64,000 bases of DNA. Origin: IMCC26207 sp037141255 (GTDB lineage Bacteria; Actinomycetota; Acidimicrobiia; Acidimicrobiales; Microtrichaceae). The position numbers and the translations under genes were made by a program. The notes beneath the pieces were generated by a model, which did no database searches, had not been told where the DNA came from, and saw only the letters and a program-made list of their open reading frames with translations. The DNA lies in the NCBI GenBank assembly GCA_037141255.1, contig JBAXCX010000002.1:1-64000 (forward strand). Reading direction: 5' to 3'. Below are positions 24,629-33,592 of this stretch, piece by piece; position 1 is the first letter of the stretch, and each line of letters begins with the position of its first letter.

Positions 24629-26872
24629 TCAGCCGATTACCACCACGAACACGCCGACCAAAATTGCTACAGCGGCGAAGAACAGTGCTGCGTACTGCTG
24701 GATCCGTCCGGTCTGAGTGAGACGCAAATATGCGCCAGCACCACTCGCAGATGACCCGGCACCATTGACGGCGCCGTCGACGACCTTTTGGTCGACGTTC
24801 TTATAAACCCAATTGCCCGAACCAACAGCGGTCTTACCGACCAGGTTCACCGCGCCGTCAATGACGTGAGCGCTGAACCAATTGGCTGCCCGGGCGAGCG
24901 GGCCTTTCACGAATCCCACGATGACTGTGGTGTACAGCCAATCGAAGTAGTACTTGTTGACCAAGATGTTCTTGAAGAACGCAGCAACTTTGTTGCGATC
25001 TGCCAAACCGTGCAGGCCTGCGAACGCGTCCTTGAAGAAGTACAGGTAGGCCAGACCAATACCTGCGGCTCCCACCGCAACCGAAACCAGCGCAAGCACG
25101 GGGTTAAACGAGGCGTGCGTGATTGCCGGGAAGTACAGACCGACGGGTTCCACATAGTGTTCGAAGCGAGTTTGAGTTCCTTCGGGCAAGAAATCGAAAG
25201 CGGCGGGAAGGTTGACAATGCCCGCAATTGCGCCGAGCGAAGCCAAAATAATCAGCGGGGTAGTAATGCGAGGGCCGGACTCGTGCGGGGTTCCGTGGCC
25301 TCGGTATTCACCGTAGAAGGCGTACCAGATTGTGCGGGTCATGTATGCAGCGGTGCAGAAGGCTGCGAGCAACAACATCACCAACATGACGTGGTATTCG
25401 CCGTTTGCACCCTGGGTTCCGGGGAAGGACCCAGTGCCCGCAAGAATCTCATCTTTCGACCAGAACCCCGAGAGTGGAAACACGCCAGCGAGCGCCGCTG
25501 TAGCGACAAGGTAGGTCCAGAAGGTTTTGGGCATGACCTTGCGCAGACCACCCATGTCATCAACCATGTTGAAGCTGTGATGCGATGCATGGCTGAGCGA
25601 GCCAGCACCGAGGAACAGGCAGGCCTTAAAGAATGCGTGCGTAAACAAATGGAACAGCGCCGCAGTCCACGCACCGACTCCAAGAGCTGTGACCATGAAG
25701 CCAAGTTGTGAGACTGTTGAGTAGGCCAACACCTTCTTGATGTCTTTCTGCACAAAGGCCAACATGGCGCCGAAGAGTGCAGTGATGGCTCCCACCATCG
25801 ACAGCGCATTGACCGAGGACCCAGAGATGGAAAGGCCCTCAAAGAACACGGGATACAACCGGGCAACCATGTAGACGCCAGCAACCACCATCGTGGCGGC
25901 GTGAATAAGCGCCGAGACCGGGGTCGGTCCAGCCATAGCGTCAGGCAGCCAGGTATGCAATATGAACTGCCCGGACTTCGACATCACCGCGGTGATGAGG
26001 CATAACGATCCAATCAGCAAAAGGTTGTGAGAGATTCCGCCCTCATTCGACAAGATATTGAGGTCCATGATGGAGAAAGATTTCCCCGCCGCGAAGTACA
26101 ACACAATGACGCCCACGAGTAAGCCGATGTCTCCCACACGGTTGGTCAGGAAGGCCTTGAGGGCGGCATCGGAGTTGGGTTTCTCTTCCCACCAATGGCC
26201 GATCAACGCAAAGGAGCAGACTCCAACCAACTCCCATCCAACAATCATCTGCAAGGTGTTCTCGCTGAGCACGAAGAACAACATCGAGGCGGTGAACAGA
26301 CTCAGGAAAGCGAAGTAGTGCGTGTATCGACGGTCTCCATGCACGTAATCGGTGCTGAACACATGCACGAGTAACGAAATCAGGGTCACGACCACGAGCA
26401 ACAAGACGGACTGTCCGTCGATCAGGGTGCCAATTGAGATCGTTTGATCGCCGTTCTTAAACCAGTTAATGCAAGAAACAACTGGTCTTGTCGAGATCTC
26501 TTCGTGAGCAGCAGCTCCACCCGTAGCTTCTCCAGCTGCAGCAGCGGTGCCACCTGCGGTAGCGGCAACTTTGCCCTCCACATGTTCAACCCCAGTGCCG
26601 AGCGCGGCGGCCTCGGCGGCCACGCTCGAGCAACTTGGATCAACATTGGCAAGCGCTGCGCCCTCGGCAGCAGGCCCGTGGCCTTCGGGGTTGTCATTGC
26701 TCCACGCAATCCAGTTACCCGCCGTAAGCAACGCCAGCACAAAAGCTGCACCCACAAAGAAGATGCCAATCTCGGCACCCTTCTTGGGCATCTTCTTGCC
26801 AAAGAACAAGATGAGCAGGAAGGACAACGCCATGAGCGCCGGGATAATCCAAACATGTGTGAAGAACCACAT
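24629..26872 (-). CDS. nuoL: NADH-quinone oxidoreductase subunit L
   Basis: A 747-residue distal proton-pumping subunit with the C-terminal lateral helix. Core motifs include GWELVGVCSFALIGHWWE, the proton-path KAFLTNRVGDIG, LHTWLPDAMAGPTPVSALIHAATMV and YSTVSQLGFM. It is longer than many NuoL proteins because of an Ala/Gly/Glu-rich insertion after the first helix (about residues 58-125), which contains two cysteines (DPSCSS and SCINWF) in a loop expected to face outside. The gene starts 5 nt after nuoK. Confidence 0.95.
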   Translation of the reverse strand: MWFFTHVWIIPALMALSFLLILFFGKKMPKKGAEIGIFFVGAAFVLALLTAGNWIAWSNDNPEGHGPAAEGAALANVDPSCSSVAAEAAALGTGVEHVEGKVAATAGGTAAAAGEATGGAAAHEEISTRPVVSCINWFKNGDQTISIGTLIDGQSVLLLVVVTLISLLVHVFSTDYVHGDRRYTHYFAFLSLFTASMLFFVLSENTLQMIVGWELVGVCSFALIGHWWEEKPNSDAALKAFLTNRVGDIGLLVGVIVLYFAAGKSFSIMDLNILSNEGGISHNLLLIGSLCLITAVMSKSGQFILHTWLPDAMAGPTPVSALIHAATMVVAGVYMVARLYPVFFEGLSISGSSVNALSMVGAITALFGAMLAFVQKDIKKVLAYSTVSQLGFMVTALGVGAWTAALFHLFTHAFFKACLFLGAGSLSHASHHSFNMVDDMGGLRKVMPKTFWTYLVATAALAGVFPLSGFWSKDEILAGTGSFPGTQGANGEYHVMLVMLLLAAFCTAAYMTRTIWYAFYGEYRGHGTPHESGPRITTPLIILASLGAIAGIVNLPAAFDFLPEGTQTRFEHYVEPVGLYFPAITHASFNPVLALVSVAVGAAGIGLAYLYFFKDAFAGLHGLADRNKVAAFFKNILVNKYYFDWLYTTVIVGFVKGPLARAANWFSAHVIDGAVNLVGKTAVGSGNWVYKNVDQKVVDGAVNGAGSSASGAGAYLRLTQTGRIQQYAALFFAAVAILVGVFVVVIG

Positions 26873-26877
26873 AGCGC

Positions 26878-27174
26878 TCAGCCCTTCAACTCGTCGAGCT
26901 CGTCGATATCGACCGAGCGTTGGTTCCGATAAATCAGCAACACAATGGCCAAGCCAACGCCAACCTCGGCTGCGGCAATAGCAATCGTGAATAGGGCAAA
27001 CACCTGACCAGCGATTCCCCAGTAGGTACTGAAGACAATCAAGTTGATGTTCACAGCGTTGAGCACAAGCTCAATCGACATCAACACCAGCACGCCGTTC
27101 TTACGCACGATGACGCCATAGACACCAATGGTGAACAAGATCGCAGACAGCAAAAGGAATTGATTGAGCAGCAT
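26878..27174 (-). CDS. nuoK: NADH-quinone oxidoreductase subunit K
   Basis: A 98-residue, three-helix subunit of standard size. The essential buried glutamates of the proton path are in MSIELVLNAVNINL (helix 2) and AAAEVGVGLAIVLLIYRN (helix 3). It links NuoJ, NuoA and NuoN. The gene is 17 nt after nuoJ and 5 nt before nuoL. Confidence 0.97.
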   Translation of the reverse strand: MLLNQFLLLSAILFTIGVYGVIVRKNGVLVLMSIELVLNAVNINLIVFSTYWGIAGQVFALFTIAIAAAEVGVGLAIVLLIYRNQRSVDIDELDELKG

Positions 27175-27191
27175 GATTCGGTGTCCTCCCC

Positions 27192-27773
27192 TCAGTCCCG
27201 GCGAGCCAGGACGATGGCCCCAATCAGGGCGGCGAGTAGGAGCAGGGACAGCATCTCAAATGGAATCAAGTACTGCCCAAAAATGGCATCCGAAACGGCT
27301 TGGGTTCGGCCGTTGGTATTTGGTCCAGCAACGCCCTCGTAGGCAGCGAAGGTGAGTTTGGAGCGGCCGAAGGATTCAATCAGCGCGTAGGACAGAACAC
27401 CTAGCAGCGCCACCCCAACCCCAATGCCGATCTTCTTTTGGTTGTTATCCAAGTCATCAGAGACACCAAGTGGCGCCCGGGTCAACATCACTCCGAAAAG
27501 GAACAGCACAATGACAGCGCCGAGGTACACCAAGAACTGCGTAACGGCCACAAACTCAGCCTGTAGAAGTATGTAATTCAGTCCTACTCCGCCAAGCACG
27601 ACCACCAACCACAGCGCTGCGTGAACAATGTTTTTGGTGGTGACAACGCGAATAGCTGCGAAAATCATCACCACGGCCTGAACGGCAAAAACCACATTCG
27701 CCGGCACGTCGAAGGTGGTCTCCCGCGTCACACGCGGTACAACCTCAGCAATGATCAGCGCTGCGGAGTTCAT
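27192..27773 (-). CDS. nuoJ: NADH-quinone oxidoreductase subunit J
   Basis: A 193-residue, five-helix subunit. VVTTKNIVHAALWLVVVLGGVGLNYILLQAEF and FLVYLGAVIVLFLFGVML, the helix 2-3 region whose pi-bulge rotates during turnover, are plain (quoted here as separate overlapping landmarks). The N-terminal 25 residues form a hydrophilic extension. The start codon overlaps the nuoI stop as ATGA, implying translational coupling. Confidence 0.95.
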   Translation of the reverse strand: MNSAALIIAEVVPRVTRETTFDVPANVVFAVQAVVMIFAAIRVVTTKNIVHAALWLVVVLGGVGLNYILLQAEFVAVTQFLVYLGAVIVLFLFGVMLTRAPLGVSDDLDNNQKKIGIGVGVALLGVLSYALIESFGRSKLTFAAYEGVAGPNTNGRTQAVSDAIFGQYLIPFEMLSLLLLAALIGAIVLARRD

Positions 27774-28312
27774 CGCGGCACCTTCTTCACTTTTACCTCG
27801 GAGCCTGCTTCGAGGGGTTCAAAATCTGGAACCGTTTCCATCCATTCATCAAGACGGGACTTGTCATGAAGGAGGTCTTGAATGCGCACCTCGGAGTACT
27901 CGTATTCGGGGGACCAGAACAGCGCCTCAAAGGGGCAGACCTCTACGCAGATCCCGCAATACATGCAGAGCGAGTAGTCAATGTCAAAGCGATCGAGTGC
28001 ATTAACCGAGCGTGGCTTTCCGCCTTCTCGGCGCGGTGGAGCGAGTGTCTTGTGCGCCTCGATATAGATACACCAGTCCGGGCACTCTCGGGCGCAGAGC
28101 ATGCACGAGGTGCAGTTCTCTTCCTTCAGCGCAATCACGCCGCGGGCACGAGCAACGGGCTCTTCTTTTTCATGCGGGTACTGAACAGTTGCAGCACCCT
28201 TTGCAGGAGAAGGCAGACGCAAAAGACCATCGGGAAACATGGTTTCCACAGCTGTCTTCATGGTGATACCAAGACCTTTGACAATCCCTGGAACTTTGGG
28301 CTTGTTTGCCAT
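27770..28312 (-). CDS. nuoI: NADH-quinone oxidoreductase subunit I (two 4Fe-4S clusters)
   Basis: A 180-residue 8Fe ferredoxin-like subunit of the peripheral arm. Two complete cluster motifs are visible: CTSCMLCARECP and CMYCGICVEVCP, for clusters N6a and N6b, which lead electrons to N2 in NuoB. The start is the ATG at 28312 within TAATG, overlapping the nuoH stop by one base. The C-terminal tail is longer than the minimal subunit, with a KVKKV end. In an enzyme lacking NuoEFG these clusters would be the likely docking point for an alternative electron donor. Confidence 0.96.
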   Translation of the reverse strand: MANKPKVPGIVKGLGITMKTAVETMFPDGLLRLPSPAKGAATVQYPHEKEEPVARARGVIALKEENCTSCMLCARECPDWCIYIEAHKTLAPPRREGGKPRSVNALDRFDIDYSLCMYCGICVEVCPFEALFWSPEYEYSEVRIQDLLHDKSRLDEWMETVPDFEPLEAGSEVKVKKVPR

Positions 28313-29364
28313 TAGAACACCACCTTCATGACGCCAGTAACCACGATATTTGCCAAGGCCAAGGGAATGAGGACCTTCCAAGCAAGCTTCTGCAACTGGT
28401 CCTCACGAAAGCGAGGAAGGCTGAAGCGAACCCAGAACACTACGCCCACCAAGAGCACTGCCTTGATGGAGATCATGATTGGCCCGATTGCGTTCATGGC
28501 GCCGTCAGAAATTCCCCAAGCGCCAGGCAATTGCCATCCACCTAGGAACAACGTTGAGGCCACCGCTGCGAACGCCACTGCAGTTGCAAACTCAGCAATG
28601 AAATAAACCAGAAATCGAATTCCGGTGTATTCAACCTGGTAACCAGCAACAAGTTCGGACTCGGCAATGGGCATATCGAACGGGGTCTGGGTGAGCTCAG
28701 CCTGCACTGCTATCAAGAAGATGGTGAACCCAACAATCTGAGTGAGGATGTAGGGATTGCCAATACCCGTCCAGCCAAAGATGGCTCCGTCAGACTGCGC
28801 GGCCACAATGTCTTGCAAGTTGAGACTCCCTGCGCAAATCACCACTCCGACAACGGCAAGAACCAGAGGGAGTTCATACGCTATGAGCTGCCCACCTGCG
28901 CGAAGCGCTCCCATGAGTGCGTACTTATTGGCAGAGGCCCAACCGGCCATCAGAATGCCGATAACGGAAAGCGAAGACATAGCGAGGACGAAGTAGATGC
29001 CTGTCCCAAGGTCTGCCACCACTGCGTTCGGGCCGGCGGGAATCACCACAAACATCAAAAAGGTCGAAGCCAGCACCACTGCCGGCGCAATCCCGAAAAT
29101 AAACTTATCTGAGTCCTCAGTGAAGATGTCTTCCTTCTGAAGCCACTTACCGACCTCGGCGAGCAACTGCATCGAGCCATACGGCCCAGCCTCCATGGGG
29201 CCCAGCCTGCTCTGCATAAAGCTCACAAACTTGAACAAGTACAAATAGACCACACCGCCGGTCAACAGCAGCAGGGCAACAAGTCCCAAAAGAACGCGAA
29301 TCAGGGTCTCTTGCCAATAGGCAAGTTCGAGTCCCAGAATCGGATGGAGTACTGCCTGGGTCAT
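28312..29364 (-). CDS. nuoH: NADH-quinone oxidoreductase subunit H
   Basis: A 350-residue, eight-helix subunit that forms the quinone chamber with NuoB and NuoD. SRLGPMEAGPYGSMQLLAEV is the conserved first loop, and the E-channel carboxylates appear in AELTQTPFDMPIAESELVAG and VEYTGIRF. The start is ATG 29364, overlapping the nuoD stop as ATGA. The GPMEAGPYG form replaces the GPNRVGPxG seen in many bacteria and is a conspicuous variant in the quinone-channel loop. Confidence 0.95.
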   Translation of the reverse strand: MTQAVLHPILGLELAYWQETLIRVLLGLVALLLLTGGVVYLYLFKFVSFMQSRLGPMEAGPYGSMQLLAEVGKWLQKEDIFTEDSDKFIFGIAPAVVLASTFLMFVVIPAGPNAVVADLGTGIYFVLAMSSLSVIGILMAGWASANKYALMGALRAGGQLIAYELPLVLAVVGVVICAGSLNLQDIVAAQSDGAIFGWTGIGNPYILTQIVGFTIFLIAVQAELTQTPFDMPIAESELVAGYQVEYTGIRFLVYFIAEFATAVAFAAVASTLFLGGWQLPGAWGISDGAMNAIGPIMISIKAVLLVGVVFWVRFSLPRFREDQLQKLAWKVLIPLALANIVVTGVMKVVF

Positions 29365-30533
29365 CGGTCGATGTCTCCCAGAATGAAATAGAGCGAAGCT
29401 AAAATCGTAATGATGTCGGGAACGTACACCCCGCGAAGTAGCCAAGGCGTAATCGAGACGTTGTTGAAACTCGCCGAACGAATCTTGACTCTGAACGGGG
29501 TGAGTTCACCCTTCGAGACAACGTAGAAACCCATCTCGCCGAGTGGATTCTCGGTGGCCACATAGGCCTCACCTGCGGGCACCTTGATGATGCGCGGAAC
29601 CTTGGCCATGATCGGCCCACCCGGTACCCCATCGCAGATCTGATCGATCATTTTGGTTGACTCGCGAACCTCTTGCAGACGCACCCAGAACCGAGCAAAA
29701 GAGTCCCCGTCGGGATGAGTCCAGACCTTCCAGTCAAGCTCGGGGTACACAAAACCAAAGGGTGCATCTCGACGAAGGTCCCAGTCGATACCCGAGGCAC
29801 GGGCATTGGCTCCCGACAGTCCGTACTGCATGGCAACGTCGGCTGGAATGACACCAATGCCGCGTGTGCGGGTGGCAAAGATCTCGGCGTTCATGAAGAG
29901 GCCCTCAATCTCATCGCAGAATGACCGGACCTTGTTCATCACGTTCTTGGTTTCGACTAGCCAGCCCTTAGGAAGGTCGTCCTTGAGGCCGCCGATGCGG
30001 TCAAAGTTGGGATGGAAACGTCCGCCCGTCACAGCCTCGATCTGATCGAGCACAAACTCCCGATCACGGAATGCATAAAAGGCGGGAGTTACTGCTCCGA
30101 GCTGAACGCCCATATCGCCGAGGAACAGAATCAGATTTGCAACCCGAGACATCTCAAAGAGCAGGGTGCGAATCCACTGAGCTCGAGGCGGTGCTTCGAT
30201 TCCCATGAGTTGCTCAGAGGCCAAGATGAAGGGCACCTCATTCGCAAAGCTGCCCAGCCAGTCGATGCGATTCACTAACGCCGTAATCTGCGGGTAGGTG
30301 CGCACTTCGGTCAGCTTCTCGTAACCGCGATGCATGTACCCAGCAATGGGCTCTGCGGCTACAACCTGCTCACCGTCAAGCTTGGCAACGATTCTGAGCG
30401 TGCCATGAGTGGCCGGGTGCTGAGGACCCATGTTCAGGATCATGCCCTCTGTCTCGAGCTCAATATTGACCCGAGCATCAGCAGCCTTGGCAGCGATGTA
30501 CTGAAGTTTTTGCCGGTCAGTTATCGCAGTCAT
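29361..30533 (-). CDS. nuoD: NADH-quinone oxidoreductase subunit D
   Basis: A 390-residue subunit, separate from NuoC. It is the hydrogenase-large-subunit homologue lining the quinone site. MGPQHPATHGTLR provides the quinone-site histidine loop, GYMHRGYEKL contains the arginine position that NDUFAF7 methylates in mitochondria, and the C-terminal LGDIDR is the family ending. The start is ATG 30533, overlapping the nuoC stop as ATGA. Downstream it couples directly to nuoH: there is no room for nuoE, nuoF or nuoG. Confidence 0.96.
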   Translation of the reverse strand: MTAITDRQKLQYIAAKAADARVNIELETEGMILNMGPQHPATHGTLRIVAKLDGEQVVAAEPIAGYMHRGYEKLTEVRTYPQITALVNRIDWLGSFANEVPFILASEQLMGIEAPPRAQWIRTLLFEMSRVANLILFLGDMGVQLGAVTPAFYAFRDREFVLDQIEAVTGGRFHPNFDRIGGLKDDLPKGWLVETKNVMNKVRSFCDEIEGLFMNAEIFATRTRGIGVIPADVAMQYGLSGANARASGIDWDLRRDAPFGFVYPELDWKVWTHPDGDSFARFWVRLQEVRESTKMIDQICDGVPGGPIMAKVPRIIKVPAGEAYVATENPLGEMGFYVVSKGELTPFRVKIRSASFNNVSITPWLLRGVYVPDIITILASLYFILGDIDR

Positions 30534-31354
30534 GCGTCTACTCCTTCGGGGCCAGCTTCTTCGGCTGCATCTGCGTCGCTTGTGGGCATCTGCTCGACGT
30601 CCACAATTCCTGGCCAAGGCTTGACGTGGCGGGCGAGAAGTGGGAAGTCCTTGCGAAGCGGGTGACCTTCGAATCCCGTTGGCAAATACATGTTGCGCAG
30701 CGCCGGGTGACCCGTGAAATCAATCCCGAACATCTCATGAGCTTCGCGCTCATGCCAGTCAGCACCTGCGTACACCTTGGTCCACGTGCTCAGGGCCAAG
30801 GTGTCATCGGGTACGTCAACTTTGAGTGTGACTCCCCAGTTGTTTGCCTGATTACCGATAGAGGCCACCCGAGCAAACACTTGGAACCGAGTCTCGCCGC
30901 CAGCGAACCCGTGTTCAAAACCAGACGCTTCGGACACTTCATCATCGGTATCCGCTTGGCCGTCTGCCGCAGCGGCTGAGTCCAACAGTCGGTCCACTTC
31001 AGAGTCCATTGAGCGCCCAAAGGGGGAGGGCATCCAGTCGATGGCCGAGAGAAACCCAAAGTACCGGGCCTGCAACTGATTGCGTGCAACCTGACCAGCC
31101 TCTTGCCATGCGTCGACCGAGATACGAATCCAGAGGTCTTTATCGACAACGATGTGCGAGTCGACAACGGCATCGCCGAGTGCCTCGACAAACCTGCCGA
31201 GCAACTCTTCTCGTGCCTCATCTCGAGGGCCCTCTGGTTCGACGGACTCGGCGGCTGGTTCGGGAACTTCAGCCGTTGTGGCTGCGTCTTGGTCGCTTCC
31301 AGCGGCTGCGGGATCCTCTGGGTCTGCTTCAGGTGCGTCGCTTTGATCAGACAT
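30530..31354 (-). CDS. nuoC: NADH-quinone oxidoreductase subunit C
   Basis: A 274-residue NuoC with the signature YAGADWHEREAHEMFGIDF followed by GHPALRNMYLP and LRKDFPL, forming the peripheral-arm contact with NuoD. Two features are added to the compact core: an acidic, low-complexity N-terminus of about 45 residues, rich in Glu, Ala and Pro, and a second acidic insertion (about 118-150, with DGQADTDDEVSE). These are probably disordered surface segments. It overlaps nuoD by 4 nt and follows nuoB by 6 nt. Confidence 0.95.
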   Translation of the reverse strand: MSDQSDAPEADPEDPAAAGSDQDAATTAEVPEPAAESVEPEGPRDEAREELLGRFVEALGDAVVDSHIVVDKDLWIRISVDAWQEAGQVARNQLQARYFGFLSAIDWMPSPFGRSMDSEVDRLLDSAAAADGQADTDDEVSEASGFEHGFAGGETRFQVFARVASIGNQANNWGVTLKVDVPDDTLALSTWTKVYAGADWHEREAHEMFGIDFTGHPALRNMYLPTGFEGHPLRKDFPLLARHVKPWPGIVDVEQMPTSDADAAEEAGPEGVDA

Positions 31355-31360
31355 CGTTGC

Positions 31361-31867
31361 TCACTCCACCACGAGTGGCGCACCGCGCCAGCGCTCGGCC
31401 ATATCCTCATGCAAAATGCGCTCCTGCAGCATGACGACTCCTTCAAGGAGCGCCTCGGGACGGGGCGGACATCCCGGCACATAGATATCAACGGGAATGA
31501 TCTGATCCACGCCCTTCGTCACGGAGTAGCTATCCCAGTATGGGCCACCGCAGTTGGCACAAGAGCCCATAGAGATTACGTATTTTGGATCGGGCATCTG
31601 CTCATAGAGACGGCGGATAGAGGGCGCCATTTTATCGGTCACGGTGCCAGAAATGACCACAAGGTCTGTTTGGCGCGGACCGGCCGGCAGCGGAATGACT
31701 CCCAAGCGCATCACGTCATAACGAGGTGATGCAAACGCGGCGCCCATCTCGATTGCGCAGCAGGCGAGCCCCCACTGATACACCCAGATGGAGTACTTGC
31801 GAGACATGTTGAGCAGCGTGGTGAGAGGCTTTGGCATTTTGCCGCTCTCGACGAGACCTAAGCCCAT
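31361..31867 (-). CDS. nuoB: NADH-quinone oxidoreductase subunit B (cluster N2)
   Basis: A 168-residue subunit that binds the last Fe-S cluster, N2. Adjacent cysteines occur in GLACCAIEMG, the third is in MGSCANCGG and the fourth in VPGCPPRPEALLEG, the full ligand set. The start is ATG 31867, which overlaps the nuoA stop by 10 nt; longer in-frame versions read into nuoA and are wrong. It follows nuoA directly. Confidence 0.97.
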   Translation of the reverse strand: MGLGLVESGKMPKPLTTLLNMSRKYSIWVYQWGLACCAIEMGAAFASPRYDVMRLGVIPLPAGPRQTDLVVISGTVTDKMAPSIRRLYEQMPDPKYVISMGSCANCGGPYWDSYSVTKGVDQIIPVDIYVPGCPPRPEALLEGVVMLQERILHEDMAERWRGAPLVVE

Positions 31868-32235
31868 TTGAGGACTCCCTTCCGCCATGCATAGACAAGT
31901 CCGAGCAAAAGAATTGCTATGAAGACAAACATCTCGATCAAACCGAAATAGCCGTAGGTTTCGAGGCGGGTGGCCCACGGGAAGATGAACACAGCTTCAA
32001 CATCGAACATCACAAAGAGCAACGCAAAGATGTAGTACCGCACCTGACTCTGCGACCACATCGTTCCCACTGGGTCAACACCAGATTCATAGGTCTTGTA
32101 CTTGCCTGCCTGCGGTCGATCCGGGCGCAGCGCCCACGAGATCAACAAGAGCAGACCAAACAGCACAAAGCTCAGGCCAACAAAGATCCCGACGGTGAGA
32201 TAGGAGCGGAGGAAGTCGCTAAGCGGATTCGCCAT
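31858..32235 (-). CDS. nuoA: NADH-quinone oxidoreductase subunit A
   Basis: A 125-residue, three-helix subunit and first gene of the operon. YESGVDPVGTMWSQSQVRYY is the flexible loop near the quinone entrance, and FVMFDVEAVFIFPWA is the conserved acidic helix. The 192 bp upstream, shared with the divergent aminotransferase gene, should contain the operon promoter; I could not pick out a convincing -35/-10 pair. Confidence 0.96.
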   Translation of the reverse strand: MANPLSDFLRSYLTVGIFVGLSFVLFGLLLLISWALRPDRPQAGKYKTYESGVDPVGTMWSQSQVRYYIFALLFVMFDVEAVFIFPWATRLETYGYFGLIEMFVFIAILLLGLVYAWRKGVLKWA

Positions 32236-32427
32236 CGGCTGGGAGACTACTCAGGGTCGCGACCCGAGGCCAAAGCAAAGCCAGCAAATCTTGTAAAAAC
32301 CTTCTTCAGCAGCCCCTCGAAGTCGCGAAATGCCGCTTTCGAAGTAGATTCCTATCACTAGGTCTGTAAATTCCAATCGATTCTCCGCAACTGCTGGGGA
32401 TGAACACCACAAGGGGTGGCGTCGTAC

Positions 32428-33579
32428 ATGTCTGCAAATGAAATTCGTTTTTCAGCCCCCGATATTGGGCGCTCCGAAGTGGAAGCCGCCGAGCGGGCAC
32501 TCCTGAGCGGGTGGATCACCACTGGCGAGGAATGCAAATCGCTCGAGGCTGAACTTGCGGAATACCTCGGAGTCGAACACGTCATTGCAATGTCTTCGTG
32601 CACTGCCGCCCTAGAGATTGCCTCAGCGCATCTCGGCCTTCCTGAGGGCTCGCGAATCGGTGTGCCAACTTGGACCTTCGTCTCAACGGCGATTGCACCC
32701 TTTCACCGTGGGCTGCGACCGGTGCCGCTCGACATTGAACAGGACACATTCAACTTGTCTCCTACCGCGTTGGCCGCCGCGCTCGAAGGCGGTGGCCTGG
32801 ACGCAGTGATTGGTGTGCACTTCTCAGGAACTCCTTTCTCGCCCGAGATTCATCAGCTGTGTGCCGATGCTGGTGTGCCACTTATTGAGGACGCTGCACA
32901 CGCCCTCGGGGCTCGAGATGAGCGGGGCATGATCGGAGGACGAGGAAACGCAGGCTGCTGTTTCTCGTTCTATGCAACGAAGAACCTCACTTCGGCCGAA
33001 GGCGGAGCGCTTGCAACCGACAATGCAGAGTTGGCCGCCTTCGCTCAGTCCTTCAGGCTTCACGGACTGAGCCGAGATGCTTGGGCTCGCTACACCCCAG
33101 GAGCAAAGACAGAGGGCTACGACATTTTGGGCGATGGCCTCAAAGCAAACCTTCCAGATGTGCTCGCTGCTATCGCTCGCGCCCAGCTTGTTCGGTTCCC
33201 TGATCTTCAAGCGCGACGACGCGAGTTAGCCCTGCAGTACCGCGAACTCCTTGGTGCAATCGAGGGTCTGCAAATCGTGCCACGCGAACTCCCCGAGGGC
33301 GGAGCCGATCACCTGATGGTGGTGCTGCTTCCCGAAGGAACCGACCGATCGATCGTACAGAAACAGCTCTCAGCCGAGTCGATTGGATCAAGCTTGCATT
33401 TTCGGCCGCTGCATACCTTTCAATGGTTTGCAGACAACGGATTGGATTCGGGCCCAGGAGGGACTCCGGTTGCCGATGCCTATGCGGAACGGGCACTCAG
33501 TCTTCCGTTCCACACACAGCTGGATTCTTCAGATGTTGAACGTGTTTGCTCAGTCCTGAGCGGGGCACTGTCCCAGTGA
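32428..33579 (+). CDS. DegT/DnrJ/EryC1/StrS-family sugar aminotransferase
   Basis: About 383 residues, a PLP-dependent aminotransferase that makes amino sugars on nucleotide-linked keto-sugars. MSSCTAALEIA binds the cofactor phosphate, PLIEDAAHALGA carries the aspartate that pairs with the pyridine nitrogen, and SFYATKNLTSAEGG supplies the Schiff-base lysine. ATG 32428 is chosen, with AAGGGG upstream; a GTG at 32416 is possible. It begins the plus-strand polysaccharide genes and is followed after 13 nt by the initiating transferase, suggesting that it supplies the amino sugar used first or a branch sugar. Confidence 0.92.
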   Translation: MSANEIRFSAPDIGRSEVEAAERALLSGWITTGEECKSLEAELAEYLGVEHVIAMSSCTAALEIASAHLGLPEGSRIGVPTWTFVSTAIAPFHRGLRPVPLDIEQDTFNLSPTALAAALEGGGLDAVIGVHFSGTPFSPEIHQLCADAGVPLIEDAAHALGARDERGMIGGRGNAGCCFSFYATKNLTSAEGGALATDNAELAAFAQSFRLHGLSRDAWARYTPGAKTEGYDILGDGLKANLPDVLAAIARAQLVRFPDLQARRRELALQYRELLGAIEGLQIVPRELPEGGADHLMVVLLPEGTDRSIVQKQLSAESIGSSLHFRPLHTFQWFADNGLDSGPGGTPVADAYAERALSLPFHTQLDSSDVERVCSVLSGALSQ

Positions 33580-33592
33580 GGCGCTGAACACC

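Noticed and set aside
24788..25711. A 307-codon open frame on the plus strand inside nuoL
   Set aside because: It lies wholly antisense to a well-conserved nuoL, has a charged, low-hydrophobicity composition mirroring the membrane-protein codons, and shows no motif.
32236..32427. Search for the nuo and aminotransferase promoters in the divergent spacer
   Set aside because: No -35/-10 pair with acceptable spacing stood out on either strand, so none is reported.
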